Shown: one piece after another, positions 1-7,832 of the stretch
How the letters are laid out: each line of letters begins with the position of its first letter
Numbering within the stretch: the first letter of the stretch is position 1
DNA from: Halorubrum vacuolatum
GTDB lineage: Archaea > Halobacteriota > Halobacteria > Halobacteriales > Haloferacaceae
Assembly: GCF_900188065.1 (NCBI RefSeq)
Contig: NZ_FZNQ01000004.1
Location: 1-64,000 of the forward strand
Direction: 5' to 3'
DNA: 64,000 nt
Translations under genes and position numbers: made by a program
Notes under the pieces: generated by a model
Told to the model about the DNA's origin: nothing
What the model saw: the letters and a program-made list of their open reading frames with translations, nothing else
Databases searched by the model: none

Positions 1-90
1 AATATCCAGCAGTGCCATCGAGTGTGGTTAGTGGAGGCGTTGTCGGCTGTATCCCCGCCCTGAAGGGCGGGGTTTTAGCCTTGCAACTTC
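1..90 (-). mobile_element. Probable end of an IS200/IS605-type element (hairpin and flank)
   Basis: Positions 53-60 and 65-72 form a perfect 8-bp GC stem (ccccgccc/gggcgggg) with loop tgaa, preceded by ggctgtat and followed by ttttagcc. A diverged form of the same layout (gctgtatcccc, stem, gggggcttagc) lies at 7833-7887, upstream of the tnpB element, so I read this as the left end of a related element whose gene would run leftward off the window. The hairpin plus T-run could alternatively be a terminator for an upstream plus-strand gene. No transposase gene is visible here. Confidence 0.4.
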
Positions 91-127
91 CATAAACTTC
101 GACGGTATTCCTTCCCGTTCCACGCCC

Positions 128-133
128 TTTTAA
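128..133 (+). promoter_or_regulatory. TATA box of the thiolase gene
   Basis: ttttaa is centred about 28 nt before the ATG at 159, the spacing expected for a leaderless haloarchaeal transcript. Confidence 0.5.
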
Positions 134-158
134 GCCGGAGACGGCGCTGTATCCGGGT

Positions 159-1301
159 ATGACCGATGAGACCACGCCCGTGATCGCGGCCGCGTACCGA
201 ACCCCACAGGGGAAAGACGGCGGCGTCTTCGCCGACGTGCGCGGCGAGGACCTCTCGACGCGCCTGATCGACCACCTGCTCGCCGAAACCGGGCTGGAAA
301 GTGCGGACATCGATGACCTCATGTGGGGAGTCGCCCAGCAGCGTGACGAACAGGACAACAACGTCGCCCGCGTGATCGCGCTGCTCTCGGAGCTCGGCGA
401 GGGCGTCCCGGCGACGACGATCAACCGGTGGTGTGCCTCCTCGATGCAGGCGATCATCTCGGCGGCCGACGCGATCGCCGCGGGCAACCGCGAGTGCGTG
501 ATCGCCGGCGGCGTCGAACACATGAGCCGCGTGCCGATGGACGGCGACTCCTACGCGCATCTCCACCCGGAGCTCTCCGAGCGCTACAACGTCTTTCAGC
601 TGCAGATGGGGATGACCGCGGAGAAGGTCGCCGAGGAGTACGGGGTGAGTCGGGAGGCACAGGACGCCTACGCCGCCCGAAGCCAGCAGCGAGCGACCGC
701 CGCGACGGAGGAGGGTCGGTTCGACGACGAGATCGTTCCCGTCGAGACCGAGGCGGGGACGGTCACCGAGGACGAAGGGATCCGCCCGGGAACGACCGCC
801 GAGAAGCTGGCGGGACTGTCGCCCGTCTTCACCGGCGACGGCACGGTCACCGCCGGCAACGCCTCACAGATCTCCGACGGCGCTGCCATCACGCTCGTGA
901 CGAGCCGGGCGTTCGCCGCGGACCACGACCTCGACGTGCTCGCCGAGGTCGGCACGAACGCGGTCGCGGGCGTCGACCCGACGGTGATGGGGATCGGTCC
1001 CGTTCCCGCAACGCGGCGGCTGCTCGACCGCGCCGGCACCACCATCGACGACTACGACCTCGTCGAGCTGAACGAGGCGTTCGCGTCCCAGTGTGAGTAC
1101 TCCCGCCGCGAGCTCGGGATCGACGAGGACCGATTCAACGTCAACGGCGGGGCGATCGCCATCGGGCACCCGCTCGGCGCCTCCGGCGCGCGCCTCCCGG
1201 TCACCCTCCTTCACGAGATGGCGAAACGCGACGCCGACCGCGGGCTCGCGACGCTCTGTGTCGGCTTCGGGCAGGGTGCGGCGATCGAGTTCATCCGGTG
1301 A
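159..1301 (+). CDS. Thiolase (acetyl-CoA C-acyltransferase family)
   Basis: A 380-residue cytoplasmic enzyme expected to catalyse thiolytic cleavage or Claisen condensation of acyl-CoA. All thiolase landmarks are present: nucleophilic Cys92 in NRWCASSMQ, the [17 protein letters not shown] block with His337, and the second catalytic cysteine Cys367 in [10 protein letters not shown]. Length is normal for the family (380-400). The ATG at 159 follows a TATA box at leaderless spacing. The gene stands alone: the next gene has its own promoter. Degradative (FadA-like) versus biosynthetic role cannot be decided from sequence; no hydroxyacyl-CoA dehydrogenase is adjacent. Confidence 0.93.
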   Translation: MTDETTPVIAAAYRTPQGKDGGVFADVRGEDLSTRLIDHLLAETGLESADIDDLMWGVAQQRDEQDNNVARVIALLSELGEGVPATTINRWCASSMQAIISAADAIAAGNRECVIAGGVEHMSRVPMDGDSYAHLHPELSERYNVFQLQMGMTAEKVAEEYGVSREAQDAYAARSQQRATAATEEGRFDDEIVPVETEAGTVTEDEGIRPGTTAEKLAGLSPVFTGDGTVTAGNASQISDGAAITLVTSRAFAADHDLDVLAEVGTNAVAGVDPTVMGIGPVPATRRLLDRAGTTIDDYDLVELNEAFASQCEYSRRELGIDEDRFNVNGGAIAIGHPLGASGARLPVTLLHEMAKRDADRGLATLCVGFGQGAAIEFIR

Positions 1302-1363
1302 GGTGGCCGTCCGAGTCGCCTCCCGTCGACGCCGACTCACGGACCGGGTCGCCGGATCACGCG

Positions 1364-1373
1364 TTTTTAGATA
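1364..1373 (+). promoter_or_regulatory. TATA box of the hydroxyacid dehydrogenase gene
   Basis: tttttagata is centred 27 nt before the ATG at 1396. It supports that start rather than an upstream in-frame extension into the thiolase gene. Confidence 0.6.
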
Positions 1374-1395
1374 CCCCGCCGTGGGATGTCCTCCC

Positions 1396-2340
1396 ATGAC
1401 GTTCACGCTGGGGGTCCACGAGTCCGTCGAGGTGGTGTTTTCACCGGAATCGTTTCCCGACGTCCTCGATGTCCCCGAAGAGTCGGCCGTCGAGACGCGA
1501 ATTGTGGCACACGATGACGCGACAGCGCTCGACGACCTCGATGCGATCGTGACGTTCGCGTACGACGAGGCGTTTCTCGATGCGGACCTCGAATGGATCC
1601 ACTCGATCCAGACCGGTGTCGACCGGTTTCCCTTCTCCGACCTCGAGGCGGCCGGCGTCGCGCTCACGAGTTCGACGGGGATCCACGGCGACGCCGTCGG
1701 CGACACGGTCGCCGGCTACATGCTCTCGTTCGCGCGGGGACTCCACGTCTACCGGGACGCACAGGTCGACGGTCGGTGGGATCGCACGCCACCCGCACCG
1801 CCGTTCTCGCTCGCGGGCGAACGGCTCTGTCTCGTCGGGTTGGGCGTGCTCGGTCGCGGGATCGCCGCGCGGGCGGCGGGGCTCGGCATGGACGTCGTCG
1901 GCGTTCGGCGGACGCCCACCCCGGTGGCGAACGTGGACGAGGTGTATGGGCGCGACCGGTTGGCCGAGGCGATCGGTGGGGCCCGGTTCGTCGCGCTCGC
2001 GCTACCGCTGACGCCCGAAAGCGAGGGGCTCATCGGCCCGGCCGAACTCGATGCCATGCGTGAGGACGCCTACCTGATCAACGTCGCCCGCGGGCCGGTC
2101 GTCGACGAGGAGGCGCTCATCGAGGCGGTCTCGAACGGGACCATCGCGGGGGCCGCCCTCGACGTCTTCGAGACGGAGCCGCTTCCGGAGACGTCGCCGC
2201 TGTGGGACCTTCAAAACGTCATTCTCACCCCGCACGTCGCGGCCGCCCACCGCGAGTACGCCGCCCGGGTCGCGGCCATCGTCGGGGAGAGCCTCCGGCG
2301 GCGTGAGCGGGGCGAGGAGCTCGCAAACCGGGTCGTGTAG
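1396..2340 (+). CDS. D-isomer 2-hydroxyacid dehydrogenase family protein
   Basis: A 314-residue NAD(P)-dependent oxidoreductase that should interconvert 2-keto acids and D-2-hydroxyacids. It has the Rossmann motif GLGVLGRG (residues 148-155) and the family's catalytic triad: Arg232 in NVARGPVVDEEAL, Glu261 in FETEPLP and His280 in LTPHVAAAHRE. Length matches the family. The reading frame is open further upstream, but homology begins at this ATG and the TATA box is correctly spaced. Substrate (glyoxylate, hydroxypyruvate, phosphoglycerate or other) is not predictable. The adjacent convergent aminotransferase could act on the same keto acids, but that is only an inference. Confidence 0.92.
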   Translation: MTFTLGVHESVEVVFSPESFPDVLDVPEESAVETRIVAHDDATALDDLDAIVTFAYDEAFLDADLEWIHSIQTGVDRFPFSDLEAAGVALTSSTGIHGDAVGDTVAGYMLSFARGLHVYRDAQVDGRWDRTPPAPPFSLAGERLCLVGLGVLGRGIAARAAGLGMDVVGVRRTPTPVANVDEVYGRDRLAEAIGGARFVALALPLTPESEGLIGPAELDAMREDAYLINVARGPVVDEEALIEAVSNGTIAGAALDVFETEPLPETSPLWDLQNVILTPHVAAAHREYAARVAAIVGESLRRRERGEELANRVV

Positions 2341-2370
2341 GCTCCTCAGCCCTCGTACCGCTCCCCTCCG

Positions 2371-3531
2371 TCACCCCTCGTACGTCGCCAACCCGGCCTC
2401 GACCCGGTCGAACCCCTCCTCGATCCGCGCCGAGCTGTTCGCGAACGAGAGCCGAAGTCGCCCCCGGCCGGCCTCGCCGAAGCCGTCGCCGGGCGCGAGG
2501 ACGACGCCGTGTTCGGTGAGGAGGTGTTTCGCGAGCGGGAGGGCGTCGCCGTCGATGTCGGGATCGAGAAAGGCGTAGAAGGCCCCCTCCGGACGGGGAC
2601 ACGAGAGCCCGTCGATCGACTCGACGCGATCGACGACGAGGTCGCGGCGGCGTTTGAAGGCCCGATACATCTCCTCCGCGGGCTTCTGCGGCCCAGTGAG
2701 CGCGGCGATGGCGGCGTGCTGTGCGATGTTCGAGGCGCAGGCGGTCGTCGACTCACGGACCTTCACCACCTCATCGATCAGATGGGTGTCGCCCGCGAGC
2801 CAGCCGAGCCGCCAGCCGGTCATCGCGTAGGTCTTCGAACAGGAGCCGACCGTGAGGACGTGTTCCGGACGATCGGTGTAGCCCGCGATCGCCTCCGGCT
2901 CGCGGTCGTAGGTAAGTGCGAGGTAGACCTCATCGGCGATCACGTAGGCGTCGTGGTCGGCGGCGGCCTCGACGACGGCGCGGCAGGCGTCGGGATCGAA
3001 GACGCGGCCGGTCGGGTTCGAGGGCGTCGTCAACACGACCGCCCCCGTCTCCTCGCCCATCGCCTCGATCATCCGATCCGCGTCGAGGTCGAAGCCCGCT
3101 TCGGCGGGCATGGGGACCTCCCGGAAGCGACCATCCGCGAGGCTCGCTTGCGTCGCGTAGTTCGGCCACGTTGGGCCGGGGGCGACGACCTCCTCGCCCG
3201 GCGAGACGCTCGCGAGAACCGCGAGGTGTAACGCCTCCATCCCGCCGACGGTGACGACGATCTCCTCGCGGCCGTAGGCGACGTCGTAGTCGGCGGCGAG
3301 CCGCTCGCGGATCGCGTCGCGACACGCGGGCAGTCCGGCGTTCGAGGTGTAGCCGGTCGCACCCCCGCGAGCGGCCCGCATGGCGGCGTCGATGACGTGG
3401 TCAGGGGTGTCGAAATCCGGCTCGCCGACCTCCAGTCGGACGAGGTCGCCGTCGTGACGCTCGGCCAGATCGAACATCACGCGAATGCTCGACCGCTTCG
3501 TGCGACGGACGCGGTCGGTTGGGGTGGGCAT
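2371..3531 (-). CDS. Class I/II PLP-dependent aminotransferase
   Basis: A 386-residue fold-type I aminotransferase of the aspartate aminotransferase superfamily. Visible landmarks are TSNAGLPACRDAI in the N-terminal part, SNPTGRVF around residue 171, the PLP-binding Asp200 and Tyr203 in YVIADEVYLAL, the Schiff-base lysine Lys233 in SCSKTYAMTGWRLGW, and a C-terminal arginine in GRLRLSFANS. It is complete and of normal length. It is convergent with the hydroxyacid dehydrogenase, 30 nt apart. Which amino acid it uses cannot be told from these motifs. Confidence 0.93.
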   Translation of the reverse strand: MPTPTDRVRRTKRSSIRVMFDLAERHDGDLVRLEVGEPDFDTPDHVIDAAMRAARGGATGYTSNAGLPACRDAIRERLAADYDVAYGREEIVVTVGGMEALHLAVLASVSPGEEVVAPGPTWPNYATQASLADGRFREVPMPAEAGFDLDADRMIEAMGEETGAVVLTTPSNPTGRVFDPDACRAVVEAAADHDAYVIADEVYLALTYDREPEAIAGYTDRPEHVLTVGSCSKTYAMTGWRLGWLAGDTHLIDEVVKVRESTTACASNIAQHAAIAALTGPQKPAEEMYRAFKRRRDLVVDRVESIDGLSCPRPEGAFYAFLDPDIDGDALPLAKHLLTEHGVVLAPGDGFGEAGRGRLRLSFANSSARIEEGFDRVEAGLATYEG

Positions 3532-3633
3532 GGTGGGGAAACGTCGATCCGCAGCAAAAACGATCTGCTATCGGAAATCGCCGTATCGGGCACGTCCGTC
3601 CGTGGCGGACGGCCCCTCGTGCGGGTCGGTCGC

Positions 3634-3816
3634 TTACCGCTCGGGGTCGACGACGAGGTCGGTCGCGATCCACGCGTCGGTGTTCCCGTCCTCCAAAAAC
3701 ACGAGGCGCTCCGGGCGCGTCCGGCTCACCGTCACGGTCGGCCGATCGTCGTCGACGGACGGCTCCGTGACCGCGTCCCGCTCGCCGTCGGTTCCGATCC
3801 CGTCTCCGGTACTCAT
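3634..3816 (-). CDS. Small conserved haloarchaeal protein (about 60 aa)
   Basis: A 60-residue acidic protein whose C-terminal half reads RPERLVFLEDGNTDAWIATD, a motif I recall from small uncharacterised haloarchaeal proteins; the N-terminal half is low-complexity. An ATG two codons upstream (3822) is an equally good start. The frame stays open much further upstream, but only the distal part looks like protein. It is divergent from the Old Yellow Enzyme gene. No function is known to me. Confidence 0.6.
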   Translation of the reverse strand: MSTGDGIGTDGERDAVTEPSVDDDRPTVTVSRTRPERLVFLEDGNTDAWIATDLVVDPER

Positions 3817-3934
3817 TGTCATCCGTTCGGCACGGCGGGGGAATATAGGTTTCGGTCGGCCTAAACTACTGACGATCCCGATCCGATCGCCGACATCGGA
3901 GGCCATTAGGCGTCCCCGGCCATCCCCGTTGGTG

Positions 3935-5020
3935 ATGACACCGTCGCTTTTCACGCCGCTGTCGCTGCGCGGAACGGAGGTCCCGAACCGAGTCATGCTC
4001 TCGCCGATGTGCCAGTACTCCGCGACCGATGGCCTCGCGAACGACTGGCATCGGGTTCACCTCGGCTCGCGCGCCGCCGGCGGTGCCGGGCTCGTAATGA
4101 CGGAGGCGACCGCCGTGAGCCCCGAGGGGCGGATCACGCCGAACTGTCTCGGGATCTGGTCCGACGCCCACGCGGATGCCCTCGCGCCGATCACGGCGTT
4201 CATCCGTTCACAGGGGTCGATCCCGGGCATTCAGCTCGCCCATGCCGGCCGAAAGGCCTCCCATCGTCCGCCCGCGGAGGGTGGTGACGGCATCCCCGCC
4301 GACCACGAGGACGGCTGGGTGACCGTCTCCGCGACCGACGAGCCGTACCCCGAGGAACGTGAGGTCGCCGTCGAACGCCTCGATACGGCGGGGATCGAGG
4401 GCGTGATCGGGGAGTTCACCGCGGCCGCGGAGCGCGCGCTCGAGGCCGGCTTCGAGGTCGCCGAGGTCCACGCCGCCCACGGCTACCTCCTCCACCAGTT
4501 CCTCTCGCCGGTCACGAACGACCGTGAGGACGGCTACGGCGGCGATTTCGAGGGACGAACCCGGCTGCTTCGGGAGGTCGTCGGGGCGGTCCGCTCCGTC
4601 TGGCCCGACGGGAAGCCGGTGTTCGTCCGGATCTCCGCGACCGATTGGCTCCCCGACCGCGACTCGTGGGACCTCGATGACTCCGTCCGGCTCGCGCCGC
4701 TGCTTGTCGAGGCGGGCGCGGACCTGATCGACGTCTCCAGCGCCGGGATACACCCCGACCAGCAGCTTCCGGACACCGGCCCAGGGTATCAGGTTCGCCA
4801 TGCCGAAGCGATCCGGACCGAGGGCGAGGTTCCCGTCGCCGCAGTCGGCGGGATCACGGAGCCGACCCACGCCGACGCGCTCGTGCGCAACGAGCGGGCC
4901 GACCTCGTCGCGCTCGGCCGGGAGCTGCTCAGACATCCTCACTGGCCGCTTGAGGCGGCACATGAACTCGGCGAGGACGTCGAGTGGCCGGTGCAGTATC
5001 GTCGCGGTCGATTCGACTGA
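3935..5020 (+). CDS. NADH:flavin oxidoreductase / Old Yellow Enzyme family
   Basis: A 361-residue FMN enzyme of the YqjM-like (thermophilic-type) Old Yellow Enzyme class, expected to reduce activated C=C bonds with NAD(P)H. The N-terminal PNRVMLSPMCQYSA carries the cysteine (Cys26) typical of YqjM-like members. VHAAHGYLLHQFLSP supplies the substrate-binding histidine region, and AVGGITEPTHADALV plus ADLVALGRELLRHP form the phosphate-binding end of the TIM barrel. I chose the ATG at 3935 because homology begins there, although the frame is open 450 nt upstream. It ends 77 nt before the next gene, with a terminator-like hairpin between. Confidence 0.93.
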   Translation: MTPSLFTPLSLRGTEVPNRVMLSPMCQYSATDGLANDWHRVHLGSRAAGGAGLVMTEATAVSPEGRITPNCLGIWSDAHADALAPITAFIRSQGSIPGIQLAHAGRKASHRPPAEGGDGIPADHEDGWVTVSATDEPYPEEREVAVERLDTAGIEGVIGEFTAAAERALEAGFEVAEVHAAHGYLLHQFLSPVTNDREDGYGGDFEGRTRLLREVVGAVRSVWPDGKPVFVRISATDWLPDRDSWDLDDSVRLAPLLVEAGADLIDVSSAGIHPDQQLPDTGPGYQVRHAEAIRTEGEVPVAAVGGITEPTHADALVRNERADLVALGRELLRHPHWPLEAAHELGEDVEWPVQYRRGRFD

Positions 5021-5037
5021 GCGACCCGGGCCCAAAC

Positions 5038-5074
5038 GGCCGGCCCGCTCGATCGGACCGGCCGGCCTTTTTAT
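5038..5074 (+). terminator. Hairpin plus T-run: terminator that also supplies the next TATA box
   Basis: ggccggcc at 5038-5045 pairs with ggccggcc at 5060-5067 around a 14-nt loop and is followed directly by five T (5068-5072). The same stretch, ccttttta, is centred 27 nt before the ATG at 5098, so it can also be the TATA box of the following gene. Confidence 0.6.
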
Positions 5075-5097
5075 CCGTTCGACGCGAAGGACCGTGT

Positions 5098-6192
5098 ATG
5101 AGTTCCCGTGACCGCCCGCGAGACGACGACCTCGAGGAGCGGCTCGACGAGTTGGAGGACGTGCTCGCCGAGCTTCGCCGCGACCTCAAACGGGACGCCC
5201 GTGACCGTCCCACACGCAACCGCCGGACGCGTCCCCGCTCGACGGACCGACGGGATCCGCCCTTGCCGCCCCGTCCACCCCGATTTTCGGAGCTGCTGCG
5301 GTTCACCGAGCAGTACACCATTCCGACGCTCATCGCCCTTCTGGAGACGACGATCAAGTCGCTGGAGCTGTTGCGTGGGACCCTCCGGCTCGCGGACCCG
5401 GGTCGCGGCCTCGACCTCGACGACCGCTCCGGCGACGCCGTCGACCGTCTCGCCGACGTTCGTGACGGCGCGAGCGCCGGCCTCGCCCGGTCGCTCTCGG
5501 AGCTTCGGACCGCGCTTTCGGAGGCGGATCTCCCCGAGGACGCCGCTTCGCGGTCGATCATCGAGGACGCACGCGATCTGACCGCCGAGATCGAAGCCCG
5601 GATCGAGGAGGGTCGTCGGACGGCCGACCGTGCGCGCGACGGCCGGGACGGACGTGATGGGCGGAACGGGCGGGACCGTCGCTTCGATCGTTCCGACCGT
5701 CCCGACCGCGGCGACCGACGCGGAGGCGAGGACGACGTCGTCAGGATCGACGTGCTGGACCCCGACGAGGAACGCGACCGCGCCGACGAGTCCGATCCCG
5801 ACGATGGCGGGGATGCCGAGACGACCGCCGACCCGGAGCCCAAACCCGATCCGACGCCCGAAGTCGACGTGGAGTCCGAGTTGGAGTCGATCAAACGACA
5901 GCTCGGGCGGGACGATGAGCACGAGGCCGGCGATGCTGACGGCACGGATGACGGCGATACCGAGGGCGATGGTGCCAGCGAGGACGACGGCGACAGTGCC
6001 GGCGGAGACGACGGCGACAGTGTCGGCGGAGACGACAGCGATAGTGCTGAGAAGGACGATAACGACAGTGCTGAGAAGGACGACAGCAAGGACAACGTAA
6101 ACGGGGTCGATCACGCTCCAAACGGTTCCGCAGAACACAGTGATGCGACCACTGATGACGACGAGACCCCGTCATCCACCGATACCCGGTGA
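5098..6192 (+). CDS. Conserved haloarchaeal coiled-coil protein with a long acidic tail
   Basis: A 364-residue protein with no catalytic motif. Residues 8-35 are a charged helix (DDLEERLDELEDVLAELRRD). A conserved hydrophobic patch, PPRFSELLRFTEQYTIPTL, follows around residues 60-80, then helical segments to about residue 175. The last 150 residues are very acidic low complexity ending in imperfect repeats of GDD(G/S)DS(V/A)GG and DSAEKDD. This matches an uncharacterised haloarchaeal family. The tail has few constraints and its tandem DNA repeats may change length. The mRNA is probably leaderless. Function unknown. Confidence 0.8.
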   Translation: MSSRDRPRDDDLEERLDELEDVLAELRRDLKRDARDRPTRNRRTRPRSTDRRDPPLPPRPPRFSELLRFTEQYTIPTLIALLETTIKSLELLRGTLRLADPGRGLDLDDRSGDAVDRLADVRDGASAGLARSLSELRTALSEADLPEDAASRSIIEDARDLTAEIEARIEEGRRTADRARDGRDGRDGRNGRDRRFDRSDRPDRGDRRGGEDDVVRIDVLDPDEERDRADESDPDDGGDAETTADPEPKPDPTPEVDVESELESIKRQLGRDDEHEAGDADGTDDGDTEGDGASEDDGDSAGGDDGDSVGGDDSDSAEKDDNDSAEKDDSKDNVNGVDHAPNGSAEHSDATTDDDETPSSTDTR

Positions 6193-6243
6193 ACTACCCT
6201 ACCCTACTCGCTCACGGCTTTCGCCGTTCTTCCTTGAGGGTAG

Positions 6244-6293
6244 CGTGAGACCTCCGGTCTCACGGACCATGCGAACGGCGGCTTCGCCGCCGT
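6244..6293 (-). repeat. Paired-hairpin repeat, copy 2, at the 3' end of tnpB
   Basis: On the minus strand hairpin A is acggcggc/gccgccgt with loop gaa (6293-6275). A linker beginning tcgca follows, then hairpin B, cgtgagacc/ggtctcacg with loop gga (6264-6244). Layout matches copies at 6375 and 7781 although the stem sequences differ. The present tnpB stop codon lies inside hairpin B. Confidence 0.7.
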
Positions 6294-7561
6294 GAGCAGA
6301 TAGGGCTTCCTGCTTCCACGACGCGCTTTGCAGATACAGGTGTATCCGCAGGGAGCGCAGTCTCCACAGGCGTTAACGAATCGCGCAGCGATTCGTTCGC
6401 ACACCAGAAATCAGAGATTTCTGGGGACGTTGATTCGGAGTGTCCCACTCCTACGTCTTCGAGGCCGCGAGAAAGGATGTTCCACGCCGCATTCGCGTCC
6501 CTGTCCGCCTCAAACCCGCAGGCGGGACAGGAGTGTTCACGGACCCACAACGGCTTGTCGCTCGAAACGCCGCACGACGCGCACTCCTTGGTCGTCCCTC
6601 TCGGGTTGACTGCGACGAAGTGCGTCCCCTCCCGCTCGCACTTGTATTCGAGCAACGAGAGGAACGTTCGCCACGCGGCAGACGCCGTATTGCGGCTGTT
6701 CGACGGGCTTTCCATCATCCTCTTCACGTACAGGTCTTCGACCGCTACGAGGTCATATTCCCGAGCGTAGTACGCCGAGAGTTTGTGCAAGAAGTCGCGG
6801 CGCTTCCGGCGGAGGTCGGCGTGACACTCCGCGACCCGCCGCCGTTGATTCTCGTAGTTGTTCGACCCGTGTTGCTTCCGCGAGAGCTTCCGTTGCTCGC
6901 GCTCCAAGCGGTCGCGTTCGTCTGAGAGGTCGAGCGACCCGACCGCCGTGCCATCGGTGTCGTGGGCGTACTTGAGAATCCCCACGTCGATACCGACGCA
7001 GTTCTCGGGGTTCTCAGGCGGTTCGGGCGGTTCTCGGTCCAGTTCGACCCCGAACGTGGCGAACCACTCGCCCGTCGGTTCCTTCTTGAGCGTTACCTGC
7101 TTGAGTTTGGCGCTGTCGGGGATAGCGCGGTGGAGCCGAATCGGTATATCCGCGAGCTTCGAGAGTGACAACACAGTCTGACCGCCCTTCTTGTCGAGCT
7201 TGAAGCCAGACTGGCTGTAGGTGAAACTGCGGAACTCCCGTGGCGGCTTCCACTTGAGTTGACCGACGCCGTAGCCGTTCTCCTTGAGTTTGGAGAGTCC
7301 TTTGAGGTTGTCGAACAGGCGTTCCACGACCGTTTGGAGGACTTTCGAGTACACGTCCGAGAGGCCGTCCCACCACTTCTTGAGATCGGGTAGCTCCGAC
7401 CGGAGGGTGGTCATGGACGGTAGATCGCCGTGTTCGTCTTGGTACTCGTTGAGACGGTAGAGCGTGTGGTTGTAGAGTTGCCTACAAATGTCTCGGTGGC
7501 GGTCCAACTCCTCGCGGTGGACGCCGGACGGCTTGAGACGGTACTTGTAGGCGTAGTACAT
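6260..7561 (-). CDS. tnpB: TnpB RNA-guided nuclease / IS200-IS605 family accessory protein OrfB
   Basis: A 433-residue TnpB. Established knowledge: TnpB proteins are RNA-guided DNA nucleases using an RNA from the element's right end. Visible here are the RuvC-like catalytic residues Asp192 (GIDVGILKYA), Glu275 (LVAVEDLYVKRM) and Asp353/355 (EADRDANAAWNI), plus a zinc ribbon, CASCG at 327-331 and CPACG at 345-349. The core is therefore intact. The C-terminus is odd. Residues 379-396 (SPEISDFWCANESLRDSL) are encoded by a palindromic insertion between SEST and TPVETA. After GSP (420) the frame runs into a second palindrome and stops early; the original ending appears in another frame to about 6204. 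Confidence 0.93.
   Translation of the reverse strand: MYYAYKYRLKPSGVHREELDRHRDICRQLYNHTLYRLNEYQDEHGDLPSMTTLRSELPDLKKWWDGLSDVYSKVLQTVVERLFDNLKGLSKLKENGYGVGQLKWKPPREFRSFTYSQSGFKLDKKGGQTVLSLSKLADIPIRLHRAIPDSAKLKQVTLKKEPTGEWFATFGVELDREPPEPPENPENCVGIDVGILKYAHDTDGTAVGSLDLSDERDRLEREQRKLSRKQHGSNNYENQRRRVAECHADLRRKRRDFLHKLSAYYAREYDLVAVEDLYVKRMMESPSNSRNTASAAWRTFLSLLEYKCEREGTHFVAVNPRGTTKECASCGVSSDKPLWVREHSCPACGFEADRDANAAWNILSRGLEDVGVGHSESTSPEISDFWCANESLRDSLTPVETALPADTPVSAKRVVEAGSPICSRRRSRRSHGP
6375..6424 (+). repeat. Paired-hairpin repeat, copy 1, inserted in frame in tnpB
   Basis: Hairpin A is aacgaatcgc/gcgattcgtt (6375-6384 with 6388-6397, loop gca). A 6-nt linker cgcaca follows, then hairpin B, ccagaaatc/gatttctgg (6404-6412 with 6416-6424, loop aga). 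Both stems are perfect. The unit is bounded by cgt on each side (6371-6373 and 6428-6430), consistent with a 57-nt insertion that keeps the tnpB frame. Confidence 0.75.
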
Positions 7562-7565
7562 GACG

Positions 7566-7685
7566 CTACTCGTGTTTCTCGATGTACTCGTCAAGTCGCT
7601 CTCGGATGAACGACGAGAGATTGAGGTGGTGTTCCTGAACCCACTCGTGTTGGTCTTCTCGGAGCGTGATTGTGGTCCGTTTCAT
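7566..7685 (-). CDS. Small ribbon-helix-helix-like protein preceding TnpB
   Basis: A 39-residue ORF starting MKRTTITLREDQHEWVQEHH and ending in a helix rich in Arg and Glu, the shape of a minimal CopG/Arc-type ribbon-helix-helix DNA-binding domain. It ends 4 nt before the tnpB start, so the two are probably co-transcribed. An aatattttt TATA box near 7709-7717 is about 27 nt before its ATG. It may regulate the element; that is inference. Confidence 0.7.
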   Translation of the reverse strand: MKRTTITLREDQHEWVQEHHLNLSSFIRERLDEYIEKHE

Positions 7686-7780
7686 CGTATGCATAATATA
7701 TACTCTACGCACAAAAATATTGCGACTGTGTGGGCCTGTGGGCCTGCCACTGAATCGTGTATGGAAACCGTGCGGCGTGG

Positions 7781-7827
7781 ACGAATCGCTCCGCGATTCG
7801 TTCGCACATCAGAATCTTTGATTCTGA
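7781..7827 (+). repeat. Paired-hairpin repeat, copy 3, near the element's left end
   Basis: Hairpin A is acgaatcgc/gcgattcgt (7781-7789 with 7793-7801, loop tcc). Linker tcgcaca follows, then hairpin B, tcagaatc/gattctga (7809-7816 with 7820-7827, loop ttt), then ggacg. Relative to copy 1, stem B changes its outer pair and drops one, with pairing kept. Confidence 0.7.
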
Positions 7828-7832
7828 GGACG

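Noticed and set aside
4929-6095. 388-codon Ser/Arg-rich open frame on the minus strand
   Set aside because: Antisense to the acidic coiled-coil protein; the Ser/Arg composition is the mirror of Asp/Glu codons.
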